Origin: Mixophyes australis
Taxonomy: Eukaryota > Chordata > Amphibia > Anura > Limnodynastidae
Length of the DNA stretch: 64,000 nt
Assembly (NCBI GenBank): GCA_036250195.1
Contig: JAVHZZ010000003.1
Location: forward strand, 333,256,375-333,320,374
Reading direction: 5' to 3'
Shown: in pieces, positions 1 through 10,905 of the stretch
Layout: each line of letters starts with the position of its first letter
Position numbering within the stretch: the stretch's first letter is position 1
The notes under the pieces: model-generated
Seen by the model: the letters and a program-made list of their open reading frames with translations, nothing else
Told to the model about the DNA's origin: nothing
Databases searched by the model: none
Translations under genes and position numbers: made by a program

Positions 1-468
1 CACCTAGGAAGTCAATGACCATTGCAGCATTGTTCTTTATAATACAAGAGCTTCAGTAATGAACACTGTAGTACTGACATAAGAATTTACAGATATTATT
101 TACAACAGTTGAAGTCTTTATAATTTTCACTTGTGCATTATAAAGCAATAATTTCAGCATTATAAATAGAACATACTTTCATTTGTTATGAAGAAGCTTA
201 TAACCCAAAGGCACAACAAAACAAACTTTGATGACAAAGACAGGATATTACTACCATCTGGTTGAGTAAGAGAATACACAGCTGACACTGATACTGTGCT
301 ATGAGAATCTAAGCTTAAGAATCACAGGGGTATTCCACTAATTACAATATAAAAGTGTAGAAACGGGAGAGCCACATCTCAATATAAAATGACAGGCAGA
401 AGAACAAAAAATAATTCTTAGCATACATATAAGAAGGTATTTCAGGAAAATTATTTCTTAGGGGTAGA
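1..468. other. unassigned AT-rich DNA
   Basis: No coding region, tandem repeat or inverted repeat could be recognised here. Confidence 0.5.
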
Positions 469-640
469 TTCAATTCCCCGTGTTGTTCTCGCGGCCCGTG
501 CACTAATACCGCTACTACGGTAATAGCTGCGCATTATTATCGTTACTGCAGTAATTTCTCCGCTGATTTTTGCTCACAGCTCTGTCAGCCGCGAGCAAAT
601 ATCCGCGTTGAAATTACCGGGTCCGCGTTGTTCTATAGAA
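469..640. repeat. MITE remnant, 'ggggtagattcaattc' type
   Basis: The stretch opens with GGGGTAGATTCAATTC and is locally GC- and CpG-rich (ccgtgttgttctcgcgg near the left, ccgggtccgcgttgttc near the right). The flanks are AT-rich. I recall the opening motif as the end of a frog MITE family. A clean matching right terminus was not found, so this may be a partial copy. Confidence 0.4.
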
Positions 641-1606
641 CACTTAAGAAAGCTTTTCATTATGTCATTTGCAAACCCTCCAGAGATGCATGTCCAGCTT
701 ACATCGACAATATTTATAAAAAGTACATAAGCTTGTTAGGCAAAACGTTTGTGTAAAAGACTTGTTATCATGGATTAATAATTTGTGTTTCATTAGTACA
801 ATACAATCTAAAAGTGATGCTTAATTTTTACAAAGCATTTATAATAAGGGCAGGATGTCAGTGCTGCTGCTCCCTAGTGTGTAATATCACACAGCCCAGC
901 ACACGCTCCCTGCTGAACACTGACACAGAAGAGCAGCAGCGCTACAGGTAATGAGTGCACAGGGAACGCATAATTTAATTCAGCACACAGTGGACCTCAT
1001 TCAGTACATGCAGTGCAGAATGCCATGGTTTTGTGCCGATGTGCCTGGGTGGTTCTTCAAGGTACACATACACCTCCGCTCTGAAATCTAGAAGTGCTCC
1101 TAGGTGTGCAGAGGGATGGAGAAGTCTGAACAGGCGCACTGTGAAAAATTAGAAACGCTATATATGAAAATTCAAACCTCCTATTACTAGCACCACCACC
1201 TTCATGAAAACAAACTTTTCCATTTACATCTCATTTATGGCTTAAATGTTGGTACACCTACTCCATACTTTCCAAAGGATTTCTTATGCCACTAAATCCT
1301 CCATTCGGGGGTTGAAACTTCTGTAAATGCTGCCACCTTACCCATGAACCTATGCACTTTCACTGAAATGTAGATGCACTTGCGTAACTTGGTGGACACA
1401 CCACTCCCTGGACTTTGGCTGTTTCGCACTTCGTATAGGAGGTCCGGTGGAGGCAGAAATGTGGTTGACTGAACCCATATACCCGACTCTGCAGCCTATC
1501 AATAGACCAGGTGCTTATGACATCACTGAGGCATGACGCAGTTTGTTTCATGAAGATTAAATAGATTTTCTTTTTAATAATCAGCAGGTATCTGGTTACA
1601 GGGGTT
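641..1606. other. unassigned DNA
   Basis: No gene or repeat family was recognised. A locally GC-richer patch around 850-1120 contains CTG/CAG-rich words but no clear tandem array. Confidence 0.45.
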
Positions 1607-1770
1607 CAGGGGCTGGCTGGCAAATTTTTGCCTGGGGTTCAAGACTCAACTCAGCAGCCTATTAGGAACATTTTAAAAGAAAAAACATGCAGCTGGCCCA
1701 GTGACCCAGCCCAAGGTAGCCCAGGGGAGGGGGTAGGTGCCCCCTTGTCACCCAGGCCAGCCTGCTCCTG
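1607..1770. mobile_element. short hAT-type MITE
   Basis: The left end begins CAGGGGCTGGCTGGC. The reverse complement of the right end begins CAGGAGCAGGCTGGCC, giving an imperfect terminal inverted repeat. Eight bases before the element (caggggtt, 1599-1606) and eight after it (caggggct, 1771-1778) match at 7 of 8, as expected for a hAT target duplication. At 164 bp with no ORF it is non-autonomous. Confidence 0.6.
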
Positions 1771-1778
1771 CAGGGGCT

Positions 1779-2608
1779 TGTTATTGCCATCAAAAAAGGT
1801 GTTTTAGGCTGGCTACATTTTGACCCATATCACCTGCATGCATCAGAATATAAAAATCTAATGCTATCAGTCTGATACAAATGTGACAGCTGGTTCTCTA
1901 TGGCAATGGTGATCAGTTGGGACAGACTGCATCACTTGTACTTGGTACCAGAAGGGGAGGCTGGCAGATTTCGATCAGACTGTTCACTTGCAGCTTCAAC
2001 CTCTCCTGGATTGCCAAAATTGTCCATGTAGCCCAGCTCTCAATCTGATATATCACAGGAAATTTTTTTGGAATGACAAAATAAATGTAAAATCAAAATA
2101 AAAATTATTAGTTCATAACTTTAAAAATGTGCATTTTTATAATAAAAAATGTACTTTAAAGAATTTTGTACACAATATCTAGTAGAGGGATCCTACACCG
2201 TGGGATAATTGAGATTAGTTCTAAAATAAAAAATAAAAAAACACAAACCCTTTTTCATGTAAATTCACACACCTTTACAGAGATCCTACCACAATTTATA
2301 AAAAAAACCAAAACACAATACAAGAGACACAACTACAACCACAGTGCACTAAAATACATATACAGAGTGGATGTTAATTTATGAATATAGGAGACATTTA
2401 TTGCAAGCCAATAGGGAAATTAACCCATACACCTCTATACATCAGAGAAACGATTGGGAATATAAGAAATACAGGTGAATTTGGGTCTAAAACAAGACAG
2501 TTACACAGTGTTTTCAGACGAGAATAAAAATGCTTCTGCTCCAACCCACTCCTCTAAAGAACAGACAACTTTCACAACTGCAAATACCACAATAGTACAC
2601 ATAGAGAA
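1779..2608. other. unassigned AT-rich DNA
   Basis: A/T-rich with poly-A-like runs around 2080-2320. No supported feature. Confidence 0.45.
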
Positions 2609-3003
2609 TTAAGGTAGGTACACACTACAGGAAGAGTTTACCAACATCTGAAAGTCCCGATCAGCATGCTGATTCATGTGTACACACTTACGTGATTTAA
2701 CTTCAGATCTGTGCTCTTCATCTGTCATAACCATGTGCTGAAAATATTGCGGCTCTATAAACTCTATGGAGATCGTGATTGTAAGTGCATACACACTGCA
2801 GGATTTGACAGACATCATTCAATCGTTTATACAGATGTTTAGTCCAGTTATAAAATGAAATGGAACAATACAATGTGCTTTGTAAAGATAGAACATGATC
2901 GTGGGAGCGTACACACTAATACAATAATTGGACTTAACAGTCGTGTATTGTGTGACTGGCACAATAATCGGGTGAAAAACCTGTAGTGTGTACCCAGCTT
3001 TCA
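2609..3003. mobile_element. TTAA-flanked MITE (piggyBac- or Kolobok-like)
   Basis: The left end reads TTAA then GGTAGGTACACACTACAGG. The right end, reverse-complemented, reads GCTGGGTACACACTACAGG next to TTCA, a probable one-base decay of TTAA. The roughly 19-bp inverted termini and the TTAA context point to a piggyBac- or Kolobok-type non-autonomous element of about 390 bp. The interior has several 'gtacacac' words and no coding capacity. Confidence 0.6.
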
Positions 3004-4547
3004 TTGTAGGTGAATAGATTTAAACTACACCAGCAGAAGGGCAGACAGTCAATTGAAGATTATATGATACTATCAGATGTTCTAAAATTATAAATATATT
3101 GTAATGTTCCTATATGTGCAGTGTACACACTGGCCAATGTAATAAGAGTATACCAAGCAGCCAGCAGTGTCGGCAGGATAGCACTGAATGGGCTTACAAA
3201 CATATCAAATTTCCAGACAAGGAAAAAAAGAAAAGCAAAACAAAGGTCAACTTCTGGGCAAGAGCAAGATAATTAGTGTGAAGTCAGTTTACCAAGCTTA
3301 AACCCCATAGTGCGAAAACATTCATTATCTCTTTTTATATGTCAAGCAGTTTCAGCAAAACAATTACATTTCCACTTTTATTCACGCTCTTCCTAAATTG
3401 CGTTCTTGGTTCACCAGATTTTATTTCGACAATAACTGTGGCGTCTGTGTACAGTGTACACTCCGGCCTTCTTCATGCAATCAATCCAAACTACAGTAGC
3501 TATAATTATCTGACTCAAGATCCATCTCTCGGTTTCTGTCCACATGTTGGATCCTCATTAAATCAAGAACTGCTTTCAAGGTTTCACTAATTTCTCTCAA
3601 GGTTGTAATTTTTTTTTCCATGGCTCATCACTGTATTTCTGCATTAAATTCTCATGACCTTGTCTCTGTGTTATGCATACTGAACCACATTCCTGACCCT
3701 GACTGTTTTAAGTCTCATTTCTCCCAAAACAGGTTTTGCTTAAGTCCCTTTATCTTTGTAGATCATTTTCCGTGCTCGCAAGTATCCCATTTAAACCATC
3801 CTCAAGCCTTAGATGAAAAAATCTTAATTGGAACTTCTAGCTTGATAGCAGAGCTAAGAAAAAAAACCTGATGGGACATTGGAGGTACCTAGTTCTATTT
3901 CTTGACACACAACAGCCCCCAAATGAACACAATGCCTGGTAATGATCCGATTTCAATCATTGCGATCGTTATAGATCATATTCATAAATCGGGTCTGAAG
4001 ATGGCTGTTATTGAACCCTGTGTACAGTCATCTTTTAACCCCACTAACAGTCCTGTATGTGGTCCGGAAGTCATCTGGCTACTTGCTCAAAGAGCCAAAT
4101 GGCCAAACCCCAAAATGAAAACCGCCACATGTATCTAAATTGGACAGTGACCCAGTTGCTCAATACTTGGGTTGAGAAACCGGATAGTCTGCTTATGGCC
4201 AGTTTAGGAAACCTGTGTAACATACAAAAGTGAACTTCAGAGTGCCACCGAAGTCACAGTACCCCTGGGTAAAGATGCACAATCTAGTGAAAGTTTGGAC
4301 AGAAAAGTTTAGGTTAAGGAAGATTAGGATTCCCAAACTGCTAGTTGGGTGATTGGGGTTTTAATGTAACAACATACCAAGTCCAAATGACGTAGAAAAT
4401 ACAGGAAATGCAATACATATTATGGTAATGTGTATCCTACAAAGCTTAAGTTGTTAAATAAAAATGGAACCATATTTGAAAGATTTTAATATAAAAAATA
4501 AGCGCCACACATACAAAAATTCCCAAATGGAAAGGATATATAAATAA

Positions 4548-4550
<3 letters not shown>
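3004..4550. other. unassigned DNA
   Basis: Open frames here are short (under 85 codons) and unlike any family I know. No tandem or terminal inverted repeats were recognised. Confidence 0.4.

Positions 4551-4580
<30 letters not shown>
4551..4580. repeat. (AT)n microsatellite
   Basis: Uninterrupted AT dinucleotides. It adjoins the 3' side of the minus-strand Penelope-like element, and (AT)n tracts also lie beside the second Penelope-like copy at 12.2 kb. Confidence 0.9.
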
Positions 4581-4582
<2 letters not shown>

Positions 4583-4747
4583 GCCTCAGAATAGGTAACT
4601 AAAACCTAAATAGGGTAATCTAATAATAATAATAAACCAAAAGCGCACACCCTAATGATATAAAATACTTGTATTATATATATGCCTTAAGCCTTTTATT
4701 AAATAAAATTGTTTAAATAACCTATCAAAAAACAATGTAGAATAAAA

Positions 4748-5000
4748 AGAGGGTGGGTGGCAACTTCAATGATAAATAACAGCTAAAATTGAAAATTGGA
4801 AAAAACAGGAATAAAAGTAGTCCCAAACTTGACCACTTTGAAGACTAATGGAACTAGCTAATTAATCACAGTTATATCCATCAATATTGTCCCCTAGATT
4901 GGACAAAGAACCAGTTTTTCCTAAGAAAAGGTAATAGTAGCACAACATATGGTATAGAGAAATATCTCCGTTCAGAAGTCCAACCCATCCGTGATGGTAT
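4748..5000. repeat. inverted terminal arm A of Penelope-like element
   Basis: Reverse-complementary to 7738-7998. Shared words include ggaactagctaattaatcac (one mismatch in arm B), cagttatatccatcaatatt and caaagaaccagtttt. Divergence of roughly 10-20% by eye indicates an old insertion. Confidence 0.8.
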
Positions 5001-5539
5001 TGTGGGTGCGTCTTTTACATTCGGCCAAATGTTGTCACTTGTTTTCCCCTCACTGCCAACAGACTACAGGCGTGCGTTCCACTTGGAAATGGTTGAAACG
5101 TAAATAGTACTTCCAGTACAGGGCCTAATGTGTTTCATCCCAAATTTACTTTTTCAAGGGGTAGTGCTGCCTTAATCAATGCTTTCTTAAAAAGGGGAAC
5201 TTTTTCATCGAAGGTGTTGGACCAAAATATCCATGGAAAGAAGCCCATGGATAATGATTGCTCACAGCAAACACGCATCAGCATCTAAAAAACTCTAATG
5301 ATACAGCAATATCTATAGAATTGTGCACACAACATTTAAAAATATATTAATAACAGAGATATAAGAATATAACCCTAAACTTCTATTCAACAAACATATA
5401 AATAGTATAAAATAAACTATAAAATAGAATGGAAAAAATGTAGAGTGAGATTCTGAAATGATATTTATCATCTCAAAAAATTGGGTATATAATACAAAAG
5501 CAACAAGAATTATAAGGAGGAGTTAAAATCAAAATTTAT

Positions 5540-5880
5540 ATTGATTATTTTGGAGCAAAGGTTCCTAAATTAAAAATCTATCTAGTCTCCCTCTTGTGCA
5601 ATTAGTTTGTCAACATTTCCTTCCCTCCATTGTTGCTTAATATTTTGTATACCTATAAAGTTAAGACCATTAAAATCTCTATTATAAACTTCATTAAAAA
5701 TCAGCTTCCGCACTATGGGTTTGTACTCCAAGATGTACATTACGCATGTATTCGTAAATTCTAATTTTTCACTTTCTCTTAGTGCATCTTAAAAATTGTA
5801 AGCCATACGGGCAATTCAGAAGATAAATAACACCTTTTGTTTAACAAGTGATTTTCCGTTTTAGTTAAAATTTTCGCTCA
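5540..5880 (-). pseudogene. Penelope-like GIY-YIG endonuclease remnant
   Basis: The minus strand reads a fragment containing CPYGLQFIRCTKRK, followed about 40 residues on by FIGIQNIKQQW and REGN. These match the GIY-YIG endonuclease pattern of frog Penelope-like elements, which usually read CPCGLQYxGRTxR, then GIE, then WRGGN. In the family this nuclease nicks target DNA for target-primed reverse transcription. An in-frame stop follows QERD, where intact relatives continue to a WIY...GLN motif. The nuclease cannot be functional. Confidence 0.7.
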
Positions 5881-6366
5881 TTTGTGGCCGAAATAAAATC
5901 CTGTTTTCCTTTCATTTATGGATTTTTGTGTGTTTGCACCCATAACAATTTTGGCAATGAAAGAAATCACCTGTCTTTTAACCATGTATTGTTCACTGTT
6001 TTTTCTTCTTCTTTAATAAAATTTGAAACCATTCCTTGTCTAGGATTGGGGCTTTTTCTCAAAAAAATATTAGGTTTCCTAGATAATAGGTCCTTCAAAA
6101 TTTCATCTTTAAGCAAAATATGCCAATGTTTCAACAATATTTGTCTTAGTTTACCTGCTGAGCTATTAAACTAGGTGACAAATTTTATCTCTGACTTCAT
6201 CCCTCTCTCTTTTTTCCCTTGGTATATTCACTTCTGTTTCTATGTACATTTTTCTGTTTTAAAAGTGAGGAGCTGGTGCCTATCCATACTTTAACATCCT
6301 CAAAATCTCTCTTAAAATTATTAATATATTCTTTCTCTCAAACTTTTCGATCAAGATGGTACCTTG

Positions 6367-7101
6367 TGTCACGAGCCGCGGCAGTACTCAGCCGCCGCGA
6401 CCCTCTTGCCTGCGTCCCGGCCGTCGCCATGACGACCGGGACGTCACTTCCGGGTGTCGTCCCGGACGATGCCTAGGTAACGGTCGGGACGCTGTTATAG
6501 ATAGCGCCGCGTTCCAGCATTAGGTCCAGCTGGGCGCGTGCGCAATGTGGCCAGCTGTGGTTCATGGCTCTGCCCTGCTCCTATTGGCTAGTAGTTGTAT
6601 TTAAGGCAGGAAGGGCTTAGCCTCCCTGGCGGTTATAGTTCAGAGTTCCTGTGCCTTAGCCTGCTCCTGTCCCTTTGCTGGTGAAAACCCTTGGATTTGA
6701 CTACCTGTGTATGACCCTTTGCCTGCCCCTGGATTCTGAGCCTTTGCCTGTGACCTTGACCTATTGCCTGCACCCGGACTCTGAACCATTGCCTGTGATC
6801 CTGATCCATTGCCTGTCCCTGGATTCCGAACCACTGCCTGTGACCCTGACCGTGCTGATATCTGACACCTCCTCCGGTGCTCCGTCCAGTTTACAGATCG
6901 CTGGTCCGCCGCTGTTCCGTGTGTCATCTCCTGTACCTGTACGCAACTGTGTAAGTATAAACTTATACTACTTTGAGTTTAAGACCTGGGGGCATCCGAG
7001 TACCTGTGAGCATAACCAGTCTCTACGGGAAAGGCAGCTGCTAAAGGTGAAGACCTCTTCTACCTGTTCTATAAGTTTATGCCGCACTGGTTGTCGTAAC
7101 A
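6367..7101 (+). mobile_element. solo LTR (Ty3/gypsy-like), TSD ccttg
   Basis: The 735-bp unit begins TGTCACGAGCC and ends GTCGTAACA (TG...CA). It is flanked by the 5-bp duplication ccttg (6362-6366 and 7102-7106). It is GC-rich against AT-rich surroundings, has a TATA-like TATTTAAG near 6598, and no second LTR or internal region lies nearby, so it is a solo LTR from LTR-LTR recombination. It sits inside the Penelope-like element and is therefore younger. The superfamily is inferred from LTR style only. Orientation is taken from the TATA-like motif. Confidence 0.8.
6706..6853 (+). repeat. tandem repeat inside the solo LTR, ~45-bp period
   Basis: Three copies of an alternating unit built on 'ttgcctg(t/c)' words: a longer half with ctggattctgarcc and a shorter half with gtgaccctgacc. 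The period of about 44-45 bp is close to a multiple of three, so open frames on both strands here are chance products of the repeat. Confidence 0.7.
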
Positions 7102-7149
7102 CCTTGTTCAATATATGTTTGTATTTTGGAACAGTTCCTCCACATCTGT

Positions 7150-7720
7150 TTAAACTGTCCTTTTGGGTAAGTTGTTTAGCCATCTTTTATAATGGTTACT
7201 AGATGTTGTAATGTAACCATTATAATCAACTGGTTTATTGCAGGTTTTAGTACATAAAGAATCACTGTTAATAAAGATCTCCAGATCAAGGAATGTGATT
7301 CTCTTTGCACTTATTTCTGCTGTAAACTTGAAATTCAGCATATTGTAATGAATATATGTGATATTAATTCATATTGATATTCATTGATATTTTTCAAAGA
7401 CAACCTGTCGCCTTGCCACATCATCAGGACATTGTCTATATATCTCTGTCACTGTATAAGATGCTCGTTATACGGATTATTGTCTCAAATCTGATCGTCT
7501 TGCCAATAAGTCATGTATAAGTTTGCAAAACTTGGGGAAAAAGTAGTCCCCATCGCTGTACCATTTTATCTGTCTATCATAAGACTCTACGAACCAGAAG
7601 TAGTTGTGCATCAAAATAAATTTGATCCCTTTCTAATGAAATTAATTTGTGTGGGTTCCAAATAGCCTACTATTGACAGAACATGTTCTACGTGGTCACA
7701 GCCTTCTTTATGTGCAAGAC
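7150..7720 (-). pseudogene. Penelope-like reverse transcriptase remnant
   Basis: Minus-strand frames give, in order, ILMHNYF, then TAMGTTFSPSFANLYMTYW (about 7560-7495), then RYIDN (about 7445-7431), then ITFLDLEIF, TKTCNKPVDYNGYI and SNHYKRWLNNLPK. This is the hallmark series of Penelope-like RTs (family known; identity from memory). The catalytic box that normally reads YIDD is YIDN here. At least one frameshift separates HNYF from TAMGTT, and another follows the LPK motif. The upstream RT half is absent. Non-functional. Confidence 0.8.
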
Positions 7721-7737
7721 TCAACCCACTAAATATC

Positions 7738-7998
7738 ATCAGGGATGGATAGGACTTCTGAACGGAGGTATTTCCTTTTACCATACACGGTGATAAGATT
7801 TTTTTTTATTGGTCAAAGAACCAGTTTTTTACTATCTGGAGGATAATATTGATGGATATAACTGTGATTAATTAGCCAGTTCCATTAGTCTTTCTTCAAA
7901 ATGATTGCTTTGGGCAATACTTTTATTCCTGGTTTTTCCAGATATCAATTTTATCTGCTATTTATCACTGAAGTTACTACCTACCCTCATTTCATTAC
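7738..7998. repeat. inverted terminal arm B of Penelope-like element
   Basis: Reverse complement of arm A. It contains the counterpart words ctgtgattaattagccagtt and gataatattgatggatat. Its outer edge lies near 8.0 kb, where a SINE fragment begins. Confidence 0.8.
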
Positions 7999-8017
7999 AC
8001 ATTGTGTTATGATCATT

Positions 8018-8110
8018 TATTTGGTTTCCTCCAGGTTACCTCTCACAGTCCAAAAACATACTGGTAGGTCAACTGGCTTCTAGAAAAATGGGCCTTAGTT
8101 TGTGTGGATG
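8018..8110 (+). repeat. SINE fragment, central segment
   Basis: It reads tttcctccaggttacct, cagtccaaaaacatactggt and aggtcaactggcttc. This is the same orientation as the middle of the tRNA-headed SINE found complete on the minus strand at 32571-32895. Head and tail are missing. Confidence 0.6.
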
Positions 8111-8516
8111 CATGTCTGTGTGAGTGCACGTGGAGAGAGTTTATTTTTTTCTGTCCTGCACTTCACATTACAGACCTCCCCCTGCATATACCATAGACGC
8201 CTCCACTTGGTATCACTGATCATATGGAGGTTCCAACTTGGTAAAGTATTTTGTGAGGGAGAGTAGTGTGATGTGCAAAATCTGTTACAGTACTGCGGAA
8301 TTTGTGGAGCTAAATAAATGATTAAGAAAATGATTGTGAACATACTGCCAGACTGTTTCATAATGGAATTCCTGTAGTCCATAAAAAGTAGTAATATTCT
8401 AGTGCCTTGAGAGCATCTGAGGACTGAGCAGGGGTCTTAAAATTTGCTGAGTGTGGACTATATTTCTGAATTGTGGAGTATTGTATTTTACTGCAGGGAT
8501 TTTTTATTATGATACT

Positions 8517-8673
8517 CACACATTACTGCCAGACACTCATACCAATGTTTGCAAATCACACACGTAACACCACTAATATATGCTGCTACCAACTACACTA
8601 AAAATACCATCACTAAAATAATACAGAAGAGAAGCTACTGACCTGTAGAGCAGACTGCTGTCAGTAATGTGTG
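8517..8673. repeat. short inverted-repeat element
   Basis: CACACATTACTGCCAG at 8517-8532 is the near-perfect reverse complement of CTGTCAGTAATGTGTG at 8658-8673, with about 125 bp between. Probably a MITE-derived or foldback sequence; no clear target duplication. Confidence 0.4.
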
Positions 8674-8730
8674 GGTAAGGCTATGGGTGGAGCTAAGGGC
8701 AGAGTCATAGGCAGTCATGGTTATTCACCA

Positions 8731-8870
8731 ATATTATAAACACTCACTCGCAGTTAAACCAGGTGCTCCAATGTCTCTTTTGGTCACTTTTGGTGATGAA
8801 ACGCGTCAGTCTGATATGCTGATATGCCTTGGGAGAACCTGGCTTAACTGTGAGTGAGCATCTGTAATAT
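8731..8870 (+). repeat. 40-bp-arm hairpin with hammerhead-type core half in the loop
   Basis: Sequence 8731-8769 is largely complementary to 8831-8870 (cagttaaaccaggtgctcc against gggagaacctggcttaactg). The 61-nt loop carries GATGAAACGCGTC. GAAACGCGTC is the 3' half of the hammerhead core in Penelope-like elements and retrozymes. The CTGATGA half and stem II are not found in the expected place. Probably a remnant of a plus-strand Penelope-like terminal repeat. Confidence 0.45.
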
Positions 8871-9540
8871 TGGAAGCTTGATCCTGCAACCGAGCTAGTG
8901 TCCTAATTTAGATGCAGACGAGTTGCCGTATCTGAACAGAGACAGAGTGAAGGTGAATCGATAGGAACCCTTATGTCGCGAGAGTGTGGGAGGAGTAACG
9001 ATACTGCCATACATTTTCAGCAGCTCTTCATATGTGGAGTGGTAAGGACACAATTTGCACACTCAGCTTTCCGGTAAGTTACTGGTTATCTTTACATCAC
9101 TGCACATTGTTTCAACTGATTATATTTCTGCTCATGGACTATTCTATTTGGCTCTAAATACTGTATATAGCGCTCGGCTTCAGAAAATATTTTACAGGAT
9201 TGCCAATGCACGTGTGGTTAAGCTACAAGCACAACTATATCTTGGACTCAGGAGAAAATGTATTTGCTGTCTGAACACAGCTTATTTAAGATGTGGTTGT
9301 GGAGACTAGAAGGAGCTTTGTGGATTTCTAATATTATACTAACAAATGGGACAAAGATTGAGTGGATGAAAAAGTTTGGTGATTAACATATCAAAACAAG
9401 TGTCAGTTAAAGACTATTTCCCTGATTAGACCATACCAAAGAATTAAACAGCATAATTAAAACAATGGGGCTTTTTCTCAAACGAAATTAAGTGTAATTT
9501 TCAATGAAAGGATATTTTAAAAGCACATCTTAATGATAAT
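8871..9540. other. unassigned; possible Penelope-like 5' flank
   Basis: Follows the hairpin directly and may belong to the same element, but no RT or endonuclease motif was seen in any frame. Confidence 0.3.
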
Positions 9541-9566
9541 TCTCATTTAACTATATATATACACAT

Positions 9567-9622
<56 letters not shown>
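9541..9622. repeat. (AT)n microsatellite
   Basis: TA dinucleotides with a few interruptions (acacat, acat). Confidence 0.9.
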
Positions 9623-9625
<3 letters not shown>

Positions 9626-10325
9626 TTTCTAACTCATAGATGTGACTCAGGTGGAATCCTGAACTTTTAAAACAGGTACAAAGTTTACACCGCAGCACTC
9701 ATGGATAAACCTAACAACACAAGTATAAGCCTTTACAAAGTGAAGTCTTAATAAACTTTTTTTAATTTAGGCAAATAATTTTACATTACATTCTTGCCAC
9801 GATTTCATACATGTTTATGCAGCATATAGTACATTTTTATTAGGAATACTTTGTGTAAAATTAAAGCACAGAAGCTCTTATTGCATGGGTACAGGATTGG
9901 CATTTAATGAGAAATCCCATCTGCAGCCACGCTATTAAAAAGACATAATGGCTCACATCTTTTTGAACAGGATTGCTCTGTGACTATACTCAGCCACACG
10001 AAGCAAAATTGAGTTGGCAAATTCCCATATACAGTCTCCATTATAAAATAAGAGAGTGGAGTTCAAAGTTTAGCATACAACCAAAGAACTGTATAAAGGA
10101 AGAGACTTACCCCTTAAAAGGAGCACGATTGTAGAAAATTCAGTGTATTGCAGAGAAAGAACCAGTGTTTTGGTTAGAAAGGATTTTAAAAAATGAGATT
10201 CCCGTTCACGTCATCTTGCTGAAATAAAGCTCCCATTCTGGAATCTCCAATACAAACATGTATGTTCTATTTCTATGTTCCCCAGTTGACCACAAACATC
10301 GGTGTACAGGTCTGGCTTTGGATAA
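9623..10325. other. unassigned DNA
   Basis: No supported feature. Confidence 0.4.
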
Positions 10326-10333
10326 CTTGGGGG

Positions 10334-10897
10334 CAGAGCCTGATTAAGGGTTCAGGCCACCCTAGACTAATACGTTCCTAGCGCCCCCTCGCCTGCCACA
10401 CCTGATACAAGGTAGGAAAAAATTAACTGGTCCTTAATTTAAAATCCAGCTTCCTTCACTTCCCCCTTCACCAATGTTCCCATGTTTTCAAAACTTAACT
10501 CCACTTCGCATCTGAAAAGGGTTACGGCAATCTTTGTCTCATTTGGTGTTCATTAAAATAACTGTATAGCAGCACGGATGCACAAGCAAACGCTACTGAG
10601 GGTGCAGATATGGAGGGGGCTATCACGCCTGCGCTTGTCGCTATCCTTGTCTCTCCTACTCACTTATCCTCAAGTGCCCGTCTGGGGATGATTCATTGTC
10701 TTCAGCCTTCACCATGGAAATATGTCAATATTAAACCTTTACTACATTTTTCTATCATGTTTTCTTTTTACTTTGGAGATCAACTGTTCAGTTATATTTT
10801 AAAACTAATTTCAGTTTATACCTCTCCCTGTCACAATGCCCCAAAAGCCTTGCACCTAGGCTGCAACCTGGTCAGTCTATTGGATAATCAGGCTCTG
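10334..10897. mobile_element. non-autonomous hAT element
   Basis: The left end is CAGAGCCTGATTA. The right end, reverse-complemented, is also CAGAGCCTGATTA, a perfect 13-bp inverted terminus. Flanking octamers cttggggg (10326-10333) and cctggagg (10898-10905) match at 6 of 8, consistent with an old 8-bp hAT duplication. The 564-bp interior has no transposase. The terminus resembles that of the larger element at 21091-22582 (CAGGGCCGGATTAA), so they are probably related families. Confidence 0.65.
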
Positions 10898-10905
10898 CCT
10901 GGAGG

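Larger units (their letters stand above)
4590..7998 (-). mobile_element. Penelope-like retroelement, decayed, with inverted terminal arms
   Basis: Minus-strand translation gives RT and GIY-YIG remnants of a Penelope-like element in the expected order (RT near 7.7-7.1 kb, endonuclease near 5.9-5.55 kb). Both are broken by frameshifts and stops. The two ends carry arms of about 250 bp in inverted orientation (4748-5000 and 7738-7998), an arrangement known for the pseudo-LTRs of this class. A solo LTR was inserted later at 6367-7101. The N-terminal part of the RT is missing, so the copy is 5' truncated. Minus-strand sequence at about 5165-5090 keeps a 'gatgaaac' word that may be an eroded hammerhead core. 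Left and right limits are approximate. Confidence 0.8.

Noticed and set aside
6640..7202. Overlapping frames of 95 and 175 codons on opposite strands
   Set aside because: Both derive from the ~45-bp repeat and GC-rich text of the solo LTR.
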